Shown: one piece after another, positions 63,926 through 64,000 of the stretch
How positions within the stretch are numbered: the stretch's first letter is position 1
Layout of the letters: the number at the start of each line of letters is the position of its first letter
From: Prionace glauca
Taxonomy: Eukaryota; Chordata; Chondrichthyes; Carcharhiniformes; Carcharhinidae
Direction: 5' to 3'
Assembly (NCBI GenBank): GCA_037974335.1
Contig: CM075760.1
Span: 20,726,291-20,790,290, forward strand
Length of the DNA: 64,000 nt
The notes under the pieces: generated by a model
Told to the model about the DNA's origin: nothing
The model's database searches: none
Seen by the model: the letters and a program-made list of their open reading frames with translations, nothing else
Translations under genes and position numbers: made by a program

Positions 63926-64000
63926 ATGATCGTCACTGTGTCCGTGAGGGAATGTTGTGAGTTTCTATCCTGGACTCACTGTGATGGATTTTAGAAACTT
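63926..64000 (+). other. Intron end leading to a further ZNF exon, cut by window end
   Basis: GTTTCTATCCTGGACTCACTGTGATGG and TTAGAAACTT match the sequence just before the acceptor at 14.05 and 18.73 kb. Another plus-strand ZNF last exon is expected within about 20 bases beyond the window. Confidence 0.5.

Overview
The window looks like nuclear DNA of a cartilaginous fish, most likely a shark. This is inference from repeat content: many tRNA-derived SINEs with a long conserved body, several ages of CR1-type LINEs, and Penelope-like element ends. There is no bacterial or organellar signal. The host content is a cluster of C2H2 zinc-finger (ZNF) genes plus a decayed copy of EMC4.

Layout. Ten ZNF genes or recent pseudogenes lie at about 1.7-2.9 (-), 5.5-6.8 (+), 18.9-20.2 (+), 22.3-22.8 (+), 28.35-28.75 (-), 30.9-32.0 (+), 40.6-41.3 (-), 45.1-46.0 (+), 57.9-58.4 (-) and 62.85-63.35 (+) kb. 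Older finger relics lie between them. Eight of the ten form four head-to-head pairs. Each pair is separated by a GC-rich stretch with NF-Y-type CCAAT boxes and/or NRF1- or YY1-like motifs, which looks like a shared bidirectional promoter (about 3.7-4.45, 29.9-30.4, 42.7-43.1 and 60.8-61.2 kb). Similar islands lie at 12.4-12.8 kb and 21.7-21.85 kb upstream of the plus-strand genes at 18.9 and 22.3 kb. Two whole blocks (1.7-7.4 and 40.6-46.2 kb) have the same order, minus gene, promoter, plus gene, plus-strand relic, and look like copies of one duplicated unit.

The proteins are almost pure arrays of 5-15 fingers with TGE(K/R)PF linkers. No KRAB or other effector domain is visible. Most coding sequence sits in one last exon behind a clear 3' splice site. 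There are two subfamilies. One starts near [12 protein letters not shown] (5.5, 22.3, 45.1 kb). The other starts near MEKPWKCGDC (the remaining genes) behind a decayed leader finger. The array at 18.9 kb holds four virtually identical 84-bp finger units, a sign of very recent expansion. Two arrays each lose their last two fingers to a nonsense codon.

An intron-containing EMC4 copy lies at 52.9-54.1 kb (-). Three phase-compatible exons are recognisable, with a stop codon in exon 1 and no terminal exons, so it is probably a pseudogene.

The rest is mostly mobile-element DNA. The main items are a nearly full-length CR1-type LINE with an SGNH-esterase ORF1 (14.85-18.69 kb, -), a 5'-truncated LINE with an uninterrupted 628-codon reverse transcriptase frame (55.7-57.7 kb, -), other LINE tails, about seventeen SINE copies or pieces, and Penelope-like tails. 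Some of these tails carry a hammerhead-ribozyme-like core, clean target-site duplications or an inverted twin-primed structure. Two LTR-like fossils are proposed with low confidence.
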